From Sweltsa coloradensis (taxonomy: Eukaryota; Arthropoda; Insecta; Plecoptera; Chloroperlidae), in contig JAMZAV010001753.1 in the NCBI GenBank assembly GCA_024449915.1, positions 91,418 to 155,417 of the forward strand: a DNA stretch of 64,000 nt. Direction: 5' to 3'. The position numbers and the translations under genes were made by a program. How positions within the stretch are numbered: position 1 is the stretch's first letter; each line of letters begins with the position of its first letter. Below the pieces are notes generated by a model. That model was given only the letters and a program-made list of their open reading frames with translations, ran no database searches and was not told where the DNA came from. Below, piece by piece: positions 41,713 through 54,300 of the stretch.

Positions 41713-42125
41713 CCACACATAACAAAAATCTTGTAAATTCAGCCAAACTTACACACACAAACATGAGATCTAAGTGAAGGGCCAAGCTCATGTACCCATC
41801 TACATTTGCGCATTCTTAATTCATAAACGTACACTGCCCTGTAAACTATAATCCTTGACAGCTTGCACAATAGAATTTGCATGAACTATTCTTTTAATAA
41901 TTGCAAAATAGAATTTATATAATCTACGTTTTAATTAATCGTTGGCAAATTCCTAATTTTGCCCAAGCTTTTCAAGGATATAGTTACATGACAGTGTACG
42001 TTATAATTTAAGAATGCGCGAATGTAGTGGGTAACTTTTGAGGCTTGGCCCTTCCTTTAGATCTAATTTCTTTTGTGTGTGGTAAGGTTTGGCTGAATTT
42101 TTAAAAAGATTTTTGTTATGTGTGG
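41713..42125. repeat. Long foldback (inverted repeat), ~410 bp
   Basis: The left arm 41713-41885 is mirrored by the right arm ~41940-42125. Shared blocks include CCACACATAACAAAAATCTT, AATTCAGCCAAAC, AGATCTAA-TGAAGGGCCAAG, CGCATTCTTAA, CGTACACTG and ATCCTTGA-AGCTTG. The arms have diverged by perhaps a fifth, with small indels. The loop is about 50 bp. There is no coding content. It may be a hairpin-type MITE; no target duplication is evident. Confidence 0.8.
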
Positions 42126-42249
42126 ATCTCATTACTTTTTCAAAGTTCAGTTGCAAAATTATTAGGTAAAATAATAATTTTAATCAAACTCTCGCTTTAA
42201 TGTTTCCTAGGTAATAACCATAAACAATGTTGGATATTAAATATCATTG

Positions 42250-42660
42250 GGCCCAAAGAATTGCTTTTTGTACGTATTGTAGGTGATTATTGTCACATGT
42301 AACTATAGTTACTTGTTTATTTATATGCCTGTAATAAGCTCTAAATATTAAACCTTTATTTGATGCCTCCATCTAACCATTTCAACTTTTTCCTTTCAAA
42401 GGGCACTACATATCACTATTGCCTTATATGTACGTGTAAAATATGAACGATGTAACCCACCCTGTTTTGGTCAAATCGCTGGCCAATTGAAACTGACGGA
42501 TTAGACAGTTAGTGCCAGTAAAGTAGCTACATCCTTAAAGTGATTTTTGAGCGTGTTTCAACACAACTTTTTCACCAGAAGGTATGCTCGTACCCCAACC
42601 AAATTGTGCATTGTTGTCAGGTACCTGAAATACCCCGATTTTGATAGTTTTCAATTCACA
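42250..42660 (+). repeat. Repeat family R, 5' part
   Basis: CGTATTGTAGGTGATTATTG, AACTTTTTCCTTTCAAAGGG, CACTACAT and AATATGAACGATGTA with CCCACCC align with 60.17-60.36 kb in the same orientation. Confidence 0.6.
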
Positions 42661-43069
42661 TCACGTTTCATGACGGCTGGGTGACACCCTTGTGAAATAC
42701 ACACCCCTACTCTGCTTGCTGTATAAGGTGCTGAGTGTGTATAGCGCACCGCGGCTTGGCTGCGTGGCGCCCTAACGGGCACCTAGGATTAAAATTAATC
42801 ATTTACATGGTTAAACCTATAAATTAGTTCATCCATGTTATGGCATCTGGTTTATGCAAACATTACATTATGTTTTATTTACTGCATTCATTTTTACTAA
42901 CTACTACCCTTTACAAGTATTTCTCATACTCAATGCTACAAGCTTCTTGGTTTCATTAATACATTTTTTATGTTCCTGTTCTATTCAGCGCGTCTCCTTT
43001 CGGGAGCTATACATGTACCATTGTGCACGTCAAGTATAATAAGTTATTGTTTGTATAACGTTTTTTGAT
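42661..43069. other. No gene recognised
   Basis: Spacer between oppositely oriented parts of family R. Confidence 0.5.
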
Positions 43070-43340
43070 GACCTACGTAGCGAGGCGTACAGCGAATTTC
43101 TTTTACTATCACTGGGAGAAAAAAATCCCAAAGTTTTTTTCTTTTATTCTTTCTTTCTATTTGTAGTTTTGTGTGTTTGTTTGAAACGATTCCGTCTAAA
43201 CGCTACTCCAATTGCAATGTACATTTTTCTAAGAGGCTTCGAAATCTCTGAACTTTAGAACTGCCACGTTTTTGAGCGCAATCGAAACAAATTATTTCTC
43301 ATGAAAATCGCAATGTTAACGTTTTTTTTTCAGTTTTTAA
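43070..43340 (-). repeat. Repeat family R, 3' part, inverse orientation
   Basis: The reverse complement contains TCATGAGAAAT, CTCAAAAACG, AAGTTCAGAGATTTCGAAG and a closing GCCTCGCT that align with 60.6-60.83 kb. Together with the plus-strand part at 42.25 kb this makes a head-to-head pair of incomplete copies. Confidence 0.6.
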
Positions 43341-46300
43341 TATTTCGTCGACTTATAACCTCACCAACAGTTTTTTTCGATTGGAATGACTATTTCATAG
43401 AACTTAATTTTGATTAATGATATATTCGTGTGTAATTTGAGATTAATTTGAAGTAATAATCAATCAATATTGCAGTAGGTCTTCGATTCGGTGAACTCAG
43501 TCCCCATATTCGCCGAGTAATAGGGCCTTAAGAAAAGTTCGCCCAATGCCCAATCAGCCTCATTCAACACGCGCCTTAAGAGCGTTTGTGCAGAAAACAT
43601 ATGTCGTGAAGGAGATTTCTGAAAATTCTGGTTTAAAAACGACCATTAAATACCTAAATAATACAAGCAGGGACTTGAGATCGTAAGCACCGTTTTGTGG
43701 ACACTTTTGTGATTAATTATGACTTGGCGCATATTCCTCTGAAAGAAAACTTAATTTGTATATCTTCTTGTGCCTATTTCATTTAGCCATTGTTTTTTCC
43801 CCACGGAGTACCTCAAAGCTATAGAAATTTTCATCTTCGGTTAAAGGTTACTGACTTAGTGTGAACAAAGGGGAGCAAAATTAAAAAATCGCCAAACCGT
43901 ACGCACATTCCATAACATTTTCTGAGTATGTCAAATTTTTATTTTATTGGAAAAATGTTGACACAGGGATGAAAAGTCACACATCGGATGGCTGCGTAGT
44001 TTCTTGGCACGCCGGTGGTGGATAAGCTTTCCGTGTGCTTTACATAGGCGCCTTTACGCTAAGCGCGTACTAGGCTGGCGCAACGAGCGCGAGAAAGTGG
44101 GCAGTGCAAATCCCAATTATAACCGTAAGAATTCTATATATTCATTTTAAGGAAATAATGATTCTTGATATTTAACTTCACTATTATTGCAATTTGCTAT
44201 TCAAGTCCGATGACTGGTGTGGTGATCAAAACACCTCTTGTGTGATTAATAATACCATGTTTTTTAACGTTGGTCTCCTATCTTTGACCCGGGCGTTTCG
44301 CACAATGTGGGTGTAAACCTCATCGACATCGTCACTCGCCGAGAGCTTCTGTACGGTACTCGCTACCAAGCCCTGTTTCGGAATATTACGGGCGGCTTGC
44401 CAAATATAATGATTATACAATCTGTCCAGCAATCATAACTTGTTCTATAGCACACATAGTCAGGTTTATAATTTATTCTACATTCGCACCTATTGATGAA
44501 AGTGGAAATTTTATTATCCGGTACATAACGTTGGTGATTAATTACTTTATTACTACACTACATTTATTAGTAACATACATACATACATTTAGTGCATAGC
44601 TTTTTGTGTGTGAATCGAACTCTTGTCCCGTTGGGTACACTGCCAAGTAAGTTTACCTGTCGTTGAGCATGAATTCCCAAAAAAGTGCAATTATTCCATT
44701 CTCAACCCGAGCAGCCCTACTTATGCACCATATTTTTTATGTACGGCAATACTTTTACTTTCTCAATTTAATTTCATTGATCGGGAACACGCCCGGCCGA
44801 GGTGTTTGTTGATTTTATTGAATCAATCCAGAAATTAAAAAATCCATCTCAGCGGGATTCTATTTCCGATCTAAAATGCCCAACAATCTGGATACTTACC
44901 TGTCTAGGTAGAATTACGGGTACAAAACACCCCCTGACAATTGGGTACCGGGGTTCATTACCCGCTGAGATGTTTTTTTTGTATTTCAGATTGAATTTCC
45001 ATAAATTGCATTTTAGTTTCATTTAGTTAATCCGGTATTAATTTAGTATCCATTTCCTACATCACTGGAGTGGAGCTTTTTTATGTGTTAAATACGTTCA
45101 AATAAATTAAATACATACATAAAGTACAGTTAGATTACAGAACAACTCATTTAAGGACACGGTATGTTTATGACGGACCCGCTGGTGCGTTTGTCCGAGC
45201 CGCCTTTGATCTCAAGAGAGCCTCCATTGTTCTCTGGAGAGAACACAAATTTGGAAAACGGACAAGGTACAATTTGTTGAAATCGAAACAAATTATATTG
45301 TTCTCTATGATACTTTACTTTTATTATTTTTGTATGTATGAAAATATACTTTTGGCTACTACGATTCGATGACATTTCTGTCTATGATTTGCAAAACTTA
45401 GATTCCTCTATACTTATTTGCCCACTTTTAATAATAATCCTGCAATCAATTTTTCAATAGCTGCGCCGGATGGACGTTGATTAAATATATCATGTCTCTT
45501 GAAATTTGGACCTTTTAACGCACTTTTTCACTTTGAGTTCTTTCTGGTCCGTTTGATGTACGGACAATTACTTGAATTCGATCGTTCAAATTATTTCCCA
45601 GCATTTTCTTTCTACTACGTATTATCCATAATAATTTAACATGTCTAATCTATGCAAATTTTTTGATGTTGTTTAGACATACCTGTTTGTCACAATCGAT
45701 CTTTCTGTATTTCACAATTTATTACAATTGCATTTCTATTGAGTTGAGTTATTATTTGTAATGGTGCACGAGAACAAATCCAACAAAACAGTGAATTTAA
45801 AAATGATAAAAACCATTCTGGGATACACATTTATTGGATTGGCAAGTAATTAAACATCACAGTTCACACTGTTCATGAAAACATATTACGTAATCAACGG
45901 GGTGAGTGGTATTACAAATTGATCATAATATTGTACAAACACGTTAGAAATGAGAACACTGCTTCTGACACCAAACACGTTTCCTTATAATAAGTACAGT
46001 AAATAAGTACATATATAAATATGGCCGTAGGCCCAATTACCCAACCGTCATAAGTCCTGAAAAATTCTAAATCCGCTGAATGTTCGTTATGATTTATTGA
46101 CCTGTCATAACCGGTCCTCCTTTGGTCGTCATAGGGATTATTGACGTCTGATTGGGTTACGCGCCTGAAGAATTTTGTTGTTGTTATAAGCTCTTATAAC
46201 AAAATTAATTTTAACACGTCATACCTCTTTTAACTAGACCACAGTTATGGACTGGGCCTAACAGTATAAACCACCTTGATAATTGTTATGCAATTAGACG

Positions 46301-49045
46301 ACACGTCCAGTGGCTTCAACTAAGTCAACAACACCGATTTAATTTTTCTTTTCCAATGTTGAACAATTACTTGGATTCCGTTCCTTCATGCCTTGAAAGA
46401 CCATCCACAAATTATTATGTTGTGACAATCAATGATTTCTACCAAAAGATGCTATTGATCCTACACCATAAGTCAACGTAAATATTGGAAAACAATTTTA
46501 TGCACATATCTGTAAGTGCTAAAACGTTGTGATTTTGCATCCCTAACTTTCATTTGCTTCACCTTGTCAAACACTTTTACTAAACTCAACCAGAAACTGA
46601 AGAACTGAAACATAACTCCATATACCATCGCATCAAGAAACATTTCTGCTGCATTAGATGAAATCAGAGCGTTTGTACCAAAATCTCTTGATTATATTAA
46701 ACTAATTTTGTTTCCGATATTTGAAATTTTTCATATTGCCTTGTCGGTGTAACTGTCTTATCGGTGTAAATGTGTTGATGCGTTTCATATAATTAAAATA
46801 GTGATTCGATTCTTATTGCTTGTTTGTTCAATTCCACAATATTGTAAATATGAATATCAATTTGATAATCTCTTGCTTTTGTATCGGATTTCTGTACCAT
46901 ATATTTACCAGTAGAAAAGGTTCAATCAACTTGAAATCAATATTCGAGGTCAATATTGTTATACCGACGAACCGCTAGATTATACTTCTAATCTTACGGA
47001 ACTTCAAGTAACATGAAAGGAACGCTACAATCCCATGTTGACCATTTTATTGATTATGCATTAAATGTGTAGGCGATAGATCTCGAAGTGTTACATAAAA
47101 CAAAATATAATATATTACACGGGCAACTGGTAATATTATACAACCTAATTAATTATACCAACTAGGTATAATAATGACAGGGTTTACACTATACTAACTT
47201 ACGAAAGAATGCCAGATGCTGGTAGTGGTGGGGTAGTTATGAATTGCGCGGAACAGGGATAATGTCCGCTAGCCGTTGTGTAATGAAAGAGAGAAATAAT
47301 TTTTTACCACGCAAGCAAAAATTATCCTGTACTAATCACAGAGTTGACAAAATTGTTATGTTGGGAAAACAATTTCGAGCCATTTACATTCTTTCGTGGA
47401 ACTCACTATATTGTTGCTCAGTTTTATAGTTAGTATTTATAACGCGCATCAGTCCCAAACTAGCCAAACGTGGAACAAATATAATTATTCAAGCTTAATT
47501 ATGATAACTCAGGTTCTAGTATAATGTATCGGTATTACTTTTTACCATTGAAAAAGTAAGTATAAGTAAAATAAACATAAAATGAATTAAAATTTATCTG
47601 TAGAAGCTTCATTGTTCAAAAGTGGTTCTCTTAGTAGTGTTCACAGTCACAGAAGCCCCGACGAGAATAAAGTCAAGAGCTTGGGTTTTTAATCAGTTCG
47701 TAAGACATGTTGACCAGATACTCAATTTCAATGGGCGGGTAAGACATTCTAATAATGCTTTGTCTTTAGTATCATTTTAACTGTTTGCTTGATAACAAAA
47801 ATTATCGATCATTGCAGTAGTATATCAACACAAAACGCCGAGGATTATATGAGAAAACATTTAATGTTTATTTTTGTATCGGTAGGCATTGCATGTATAT
47901 AATTGAAGGTATTATAAATAGTCCCAACCTAAGAGCCTCTGTTAAACAAAAACTACAATAATATCTATCATTTCGCACTATAATACCAACACACGGGTAG
48001 TTTTTATTTGCCAATTTTCGAGGGCAGGTTATGAGAGCAGTGGATTTAACCGAGGGGCTAGAATATGGCGGTTTTAACACTGATGTCCGTGGCATTATTA
48101 CACGGTTAGAAAAGAATGTAAATAGCATAAATCACAATCATCAAAGTAGATGATGTTAACCAAGAACTAACAAACATTAATACAGTTTGTCGAATTGGTC
48201 GATATTTCCTACAAATTCCATAGTAAACGCTTCAAACGAGAAACACGAGAACGAGATATCCTCAGCCACGTTAAGTACGTCTCTTTTTTAATTGTTCTTA
48301 TACGGCTTAGATCACAAAACCACGCGAATTGCAGTTTAATCTGCTAATCTCAAGTACGACTTCAAAAATCGAAAAAGTAGTTCTAACTATTGCATTTACC
48401 AGCATGAAAAAAATATTATGTTAAACATCGTTCTATACTAATAGTACCCGTATAAAAACCGATTGTTAATCTAAATATTTGTTCATGTAGGCATAGTTCT
48501 AACCCAAGCCACATGACTGAATATTAACTAACTTCTTTGATCTTTTGGAATTATCTTGAGATGATGACAAAAACTGCAATACGCGTGGTTTTGTGATCTA
48601 TGGCCTGGAAATAAAAAATCTACCTTGTTGTTTCTCGATTGTCAATGTTCACGAATAGTCGATACGTGAAAGTATGCTAATTAACCCTCGTTTTTTTATG
48701 CGATTGTATACACAATATTTAACTTCTTCCATGAACGAGATGCAAGTTGGATATTTTGTTTGGATGCATTTCTTCTCACTCTTGCTTTACCGGTGTTCGT
48801 TTTGGGGGGGGGGGGAGAAATCGATCGCCCTGAAATATTTGTACAACAGCAGTCTTCTCAGTCGTTCGAACATGTGTCCGTTTAGGTTATCACGACGCTT
48901 TTTTTTCGAGGGTGAAGATTTGTATTCATGGTGTTCGTTTTTTGCTGTATACCTTTTTCGGCAGACTCTGCTTCGGATTCTGTAAAGTTAAATTCGATTT
49001 CTTATAGACGGGATAAGATTTTATATATTATATCATTTCTTGTTA
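43341..49045. other. Long stretch with no recognised gene
   Basis: AT-rich. A minus frame at 44226-44432 (68 codons) has normal amino-acid composition but no motif. A tRNA-like scrap (box B-like, about 44090-44115) is too weak to call. A G-run lies at 48806-48817. I see no satellite or SINE until 49.05 kb. Confidence 0.45.
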
Positions 49046-49049
49046 TTTG

Positions 49050-49345
49050 AATACGAACAACCATCACCTGTGGTTAACGACGTGGTGTTCATGCTTAAGG
49101 CGTGTACTCAGATCGGGAGGTTGCGAGATCGAATCTCTTCACCGCATCCTAACTGAAAGACGGGGTACGAGGGTTTCTCCAGTTTAAAGTCCGAATGTTG
49201 GAATTGAGTCCCTCTAAACAGCCCAATGGCAACGTATTCCCCATTTACCCTCAACTTCAATAACCTTTCTACTCATCATGATGGGTCACACTAGGGTAGC
49301 CTGACGTGTGCCCTAAAAGCGAGTATCCCTACACAATATATATAA
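49050..49345 (+). repeat. tRNA-derived SINE (third type)
   Basis: A tRNA-like head is followed by a unique body (GACGGGGTACGAGGGTTTCT) and an ending with GTGCCCTAAAAGCGAGTA. The head comprises CTTAAGGCGTGTACTCA and a box B-like GGTTGCGAGATCGAATCTC. Only one copy is in the window, so the family rests on structure alone. Confidence 0.45.
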
Positions 49346-50280
49346 TTATCAGCTATGGTGTGCTATTGTTTTCGTCAGTTACTAGAAACTATTCAGTAGA
49401 GTAATTGGTATTATATACTTTGCTCAAACATACAAACTTTAAAATTGCATACGCAATATGCAAGAAAACCATACAAAACATTCCTTATTGTTGATTAGTT
49501 CATGCATCCACCTCCCCATATGTCAAAATGTACACTATTACAATTTAACACTAACCTTTAACGTACCACGTACATAATGTTTTAACTTGAGTTAATTCAT
49601 AAAAACAAAATAGATCAAGTTAATATTCGTTTTGTGTAATAATTACCATGAATTAAAAACAATGTAATAAATACTCAACCTAGCCATCCTGGTACATCTG
49701 TAGCCTAGTTTACTGTGGCATCAGCCCATTTATCCCTGCCGTAATCATCGTCTTTCATCTTCCCTCACTTGATCCTTCTCCACATCCGCAACACTAAAAT
49801 AAAATATAATATGTAAGTGTCCAATCCTGTATTGTAAACTTCAAGAACATAATTATAAGTTTATTTCAAATACTAGTTTTGGTTTGGTTACTTTAATATT
49901 GTTTGTACCATACGAACTTTCATCAAGTAGCGATGAGAACACATGATTTTCTGTCTGTCTCGCCTCCTATAACCATGTAAATAATTTCTGGCCACCACTA
50001 GGCCGTCCAAAGCTTGTCAAAACTTCACCACCTACAAACCTTTTGAAACTCTCGTATTCCATCCAGTGGAGTCTGACATACTCGTATCTCCTGACTTGAA
50101 TTAAAAATTAAAATAACTCCGTAGAGTTTTTGGGGGGTTTATACGGAAAAACTAAAACGAACGCTTGATTGATAATTTATACGGACTGTTTTGAATATTT
50201 TATTGTGATATGGAGATGACATACCTGATACATCGATTTCTGCTAACGATTTTGCCACTGTAGACCTTGGCTTCCCTTTT
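49346..50280. other. No gene recognised
   Basis: AT-rich flank of the recombinase relic. Confidence 0.5.
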
Positions 50281-50289
50281 CAAACTGCT

Positions 50290-51870
50290 AATAAGAATCT
50301 TAGCTGACTTTAGCTAGCTCCAACAGCTGACTCATGTAAACCGATAGAACTCGCGATTTCGCGAATATCGTGGCCCAGATGACGGGCTACCAATCGATTT
50401 CATTTTCTTTAGATTGAATAGTTACGAGACTGTGGAGATATACTTTTTCTTAGTTTGTGGTAGTATTAAACTCCGGGTTGACGAGTTTCGCTTTCCACCA
50501 CAGACATTTCGTAATGACGTCGTTCCCACGAAATATTATTTGTGGAGTCGTTGTTTATACAGCAAACAGAACGGATTTCTAGACCAATTTCCGCCTCTGC
50601 CCGCTTAGCTGCGAGGAGATCACAAAAACGCAGATCGTACGCTGGAGTCAGGAGCACGGGCACTTTCCTGCCCTTTTCCAGTTGTTTGGTATCAACGTTT
50701 AATGGTTTTAGTGAAATTTTTTTTTCCATTCGGAAAGCGATCATCATCTCTTAAATCTCTGAACTCCAGTCAGTCTGTTTGTGTACTCGTCGACAGAATC
50801 TGGAAGCTTCTCCTCCTCTTCTTTTTGTTAAATAAAATTACTTTTGAGAGCGTTACCTCACCAAACTTACCAATTTTCTTTAGAAAAGTCACACGCTAAC
50901 TTTGTTTGTGTATCTCTCTAGCTCATGCAAGTGTTCGTTAGTTTTACTAGTCTGACGTGAGTGGCAGTAAATTTGGTGTGTGCATTGTTTCGTTGATATA
51001 GAGTGTTAGAGCTTAGTGAGATTTTTGTACTCCATTCTAGATCAAATATAAGCAGAAGCTTCGACATTCTTCTTCTCTTGTAAGATCTCCGCTTCGAAGA
51101 GCCTTTCCCCTCATATGTTAGCACATTTACGTAAGCTGTGTCCCACTTTAATGCCAAGAAGACTGAAAACTGTGGTCGCTGTATTGCAGTTTCCGAGAAC
51201 ATACAAATCGATCTAACAATCACCAAGCAAGAACCAAATCAAATTTCTTGGAGATATATTGGTCTGCTTAGAGTCGCATTATTCCTACCAAAATCAGTGT
51301 TCATATTTTCTTAGCGCCATTAATAGTCTAGCAGATGGCGAATATTTTGCCTTTGAGCTGTATTGTGTATTTCCATACGTTTCGTACATCAACATTCAAA
51401 CTGCAGATAAGCTATCGTTACACATACTTTCGTAAATCTCGTCGTTTTTCACTTTAGAGAGAACTTGGTCCTGAAAGTTTTTTCAATTTTAATCACACAA
51501 ATAAGGCAAATCATCAATGATAAGCTTTCGGTTTGGAATCGGGTCTCTTTGCTGTGTTGACATCGTCGTAATACTTGTGCTCTTCCTCTCAGACACACCT
51601 GCTTGGCATGGATCCACAATGATCGTTCTGTGTAGGAATCCTAAACAATCGGGACAGGGTCCATAAATGATTTGTCTTTCGTTTTCGTTTCTGATCTCGA
51701 CGAGAAGGCCGTCGCAGAAGAATTATATCATCATCGGTTCGTGCCAGTACTTTCCATGTTGTGCTGGAATCGCCAGCCCTGAGCAGACTTTAAATCCGTC
51801 TTTTCTCTCTCTACTATTTTTGCCAGGGCAACACCGAAGCGAACGTTTACCTCATTGAATGACGGGTTTT
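50290..51870 (-). pseudogene. Tyrosine-recombinase-like gene, heavily frameshifted
   Basis: Joining minus-strand frames by eye gives an ordered series. First a C2HC finger: CPDCLGFLHR then LWIHAKQVC (51590-51660). Next VFSLLGIKVGHSLRKCANI, then GKALRSGDLTREEECRSF (51040-51200), NETMHTPNLLPLTSD (50946-50997) and VTLSKVILFNKKKRRRS (50807-50856, candidate first catalytic Arg). RKVPVLLTP (50640-50675), TTT-KLRKS (about 50445, second Arg region), NLKENEID and ARHLGHDIR (50360-50385, catalytic His region) follow. It closes with FYR (50341-50349, candidate catalytic Tyr) and ELAKVS. The order R…LRK…LGH…Y is that of tyrosine recombinases, which cut and rejoin DNA through a 3'-phosphotyrosine. The family, possibly Crypton- or DIRS-related, is recalled, not searched. 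At least six frameshifts or stops make it dead. Confidence 0.7.
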
Positions 51871-52344
51871 CTAGGTGCCTAGCCATTTTTGTGTTCTGAA
51901 TTTGAACAATGTAACATACGATGCTTGTTTGTCATAAACTCTCTTTCTCTAGAGTTTTTTTGCTATTGGAACTTGTAATTTCACCTTGAATCGGGGGGAC
52001 GGGGGGGGGTTCAAAAGAAGATTCCTTTCTTTTCCTCTTTACGCTCTTCACTCTTTTGTGTACGCTTCTGCGTCTCTCATAAGAATATCATCACTATCAC
52101 TTTCCAGTCTGTACGTAAATACGTTTTCTCGTCAGAAGTTGATTCACTGCTACTTCCATTGGGCAGGAGAGTAATCCTAACGACAGGGTAACTGCTGTCT
52201 CATCCCAACTGTTTACAGTCGAATCGTTATCTGTAAAAATTTCAATTGCGACATCGGGGGACTATACAGCCCGAAGCATTATCTTCATAGTTTAATAATT
52301 TCAATGTTTTCCCAATCATTATCTGGAAGTGGCTTTCCTGATCT
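51871..52344. other. No gene recognised
   Basis: Flanking sequence upstream of the recombinase relic; a G-rich tract at about 51993-52008. Confidence 0.45.
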
Positions 52345-52553
52345 TCATCGGGCAACCCCTGAAGGTATTAACTGATCTTCACCGGGCACCCTCTGAGGGA
52401 TTAACTGATCTTTCACTGGCACCCCTGAGGGTATTACTGGATCTCACCTGGCACCCCTGAAGGGGTTAACTGATCGTCACTTGGCACCACCCTGAGGGAT
52501 TAACTGATCTTCACCTGGCACCTCCTGAAGGGTTAACTGATCATCACCTGCAC
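52345..52553 (+). repeat. ~33-bp minisatellite, about six units
   Basis: Units of the form TTAACTGATCTTCACCTGGC plus ACCCCTGAAGGG. Anchors of AACTGATC or a variant lie at 52370, 52403, 52434, 52467, 52501 and 52533, giving periods of 31-34 bp. Confidence 0.85.
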
Positions 52554-53287
52554 AACAATAACATTGGGTTCGCTAGTGATCTTGTGACTCTTTCATTTGC
52601 GGGACGCAGTTAAACGATACTTGTATGCGCTTATGTCCTTTGATTTTATGACAATCGTATTCGATCCTTCTTACAGACAGAAACGTCGGTTAATATTGAC
52701 CTTGTTGTGATTATGTCAAAATTTCCCCTTTTATAACGATTGTTGTAAGTTTTTTGTAGAACGCGTTCTTATTCTCGTCAACCAGCAAATTTGAGTCTGT
52801 TCAGTATTTTCAGTAATTTCATTCTGAGTTTGGCAAACAGAGAAAGTACCTGAAATGTAATAATAACGTAAACAGATAATATAGTGTATAATTTTGCAAC
52901 GGATACTCCTTTCAGAGAAATATGCAGTGGTCGTATCGAGGGGTGATGATTGGCGGGGTGATACCACCCCCGAAAGAAGCATATTGGCTTAGCCTCTTAC
53001 CCAAACTAAATAATGTGGTAAATATAGTACACAAATATTCAAAGATAGTAGGACCGATTTCACACTCGTCTTTGTAATCAGATTTATGTTATCGCTTCAT
53101 GTTTTATGCTGCACCATTGACCTGAATTGAAAAAAAAAACTGGGGCCAAGCCACGGATCCCTTTCTTGTTAATTTAATTTTTAATCTTCTAGTATTTATT
53201 TAAAATTACTCCATTGTGTAGTCCCCGAACCTTCCCAGAACCCTACAGCAATATTTAAAAACCATTGTTTGAATTTATTTTTTCCTC
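52554..53287. other. No gene recognised
   Basis: A minus frame at 52731-52982 shows no motif. Confidence 0.45.
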
Positions 53288-53329
<42 letters not shown>

Positions 53330-53345
53330 ATTATTTTAATTGATT

Positions 53346-53381
<36 letters not shown>

Positions 53382-53383
53382 TG
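53288..53383 (+). repeat. (TTA)n microsatellite, two blocks
   Basis: Two runs of TTA triplets (about 53289-53331 and 53349-53382) separated by ATATTATTTTAATTGATTAG. The run lies in the presumed 3' untranslated region of the LINE to the right. Confidence 0.9.
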
Positions 53384-53899
53384 TTTTATTGGATGTATTT
53401 TTCATCAAACTCGGTTAAAACCGGAGCTACCGATGTTGTACGACTTACGTCAGTACTTCATGTGTACCTATTACATACATTATTACTTTTTGTCTTACAT
53501 CTACTAAATAATCATTATAAATTGTATATTGTTTTGTAGATGAATGTTGTCTTCTGCTGCGTAACGGTCGTGGCCGATTTCTCGTCGCCATCCCTAGCAT
53601 GTGCTCTTCGGACTATGGGAAACCACGAAAACCATGTCAGGATGGAAGCTGTCTCGAAATCTCGAAGTATCATTCTTAGTTAGAAATTTACGAACTATTC
53701 TACACGTGTTGAGTATTACTGCCTTTGAGTCTCGATGTATACATGGGTTGAAGATCTAGTTGTTTAATGCTTTCATGTAGCTTCTTCGGTATGATGCCGT
53801 TGGCTGATATAATAAATGGGATTGTTTTTACCTTTTTCTGTTTCCACATCTTCTTGATCTCAATTGCAAGTTCAACTATATTGTCAATTTTTTCTTCCA

Positions 53900-54300
53900 C
53901 GTGGTCTCGACGTTATGGCACATTGGGAAAAGCAACGTCGAAAAGGGGTAGTTTCTTGTTTCTTCTTGTCAATTATTTTTAAAATCCGGTCTGTTGTGAT
54001 GTATCGTTTGGTCTGTTATAACTGTGCGGTCGTAATATAATTTGTAATCTTTACTATTTTAGTACTTTTCTGGTTTGTATTTGTAGTAAGGTGTGTGTGT
54101 GTCAATGGGGTTGTACTTGTTTGCTATTTTTTGATGAATAATGTTGCTACTTGGTTATGTCTGTAGAGGTAATCTGTTTGACATAGGACTTGCACCCGGA
54201 TATGATGTGTTCGATTGTTTCACCCTTTGCACTACATTTTCTACATTGATCGTTTACTGTCGGCATCTTGTATTATGTATTTTTTATAATGTTCGTCCCC
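53900..54300 (-). pseudogene. CCHC knuckle and restriction-like endonuclease region of the LINE
   Basis: CX2CX7HX4C is followed about 50 residues later by the NRPD region and then by an IP block, the pattern of PD-(D/E)XK-like nuclease domains at the C-terminus of R2-group elements. A frameshift and stops separate the motifs, so no intact nuclease is encoded. Confidence 0.65.

Noticed and set aside
46020..46260. Inverted repeat around AGGCCCAATTACCCAACC and GATTGGGTTACGC
   Set aside because: Only about 12 bp match with poor extension; not enough for a foldback call.
52345..52553. CRISPR-like array
   Set aside because: Units are contiguous, without spacers of unique sequence, and the genome is eukaryotic; it is a minisatellite.
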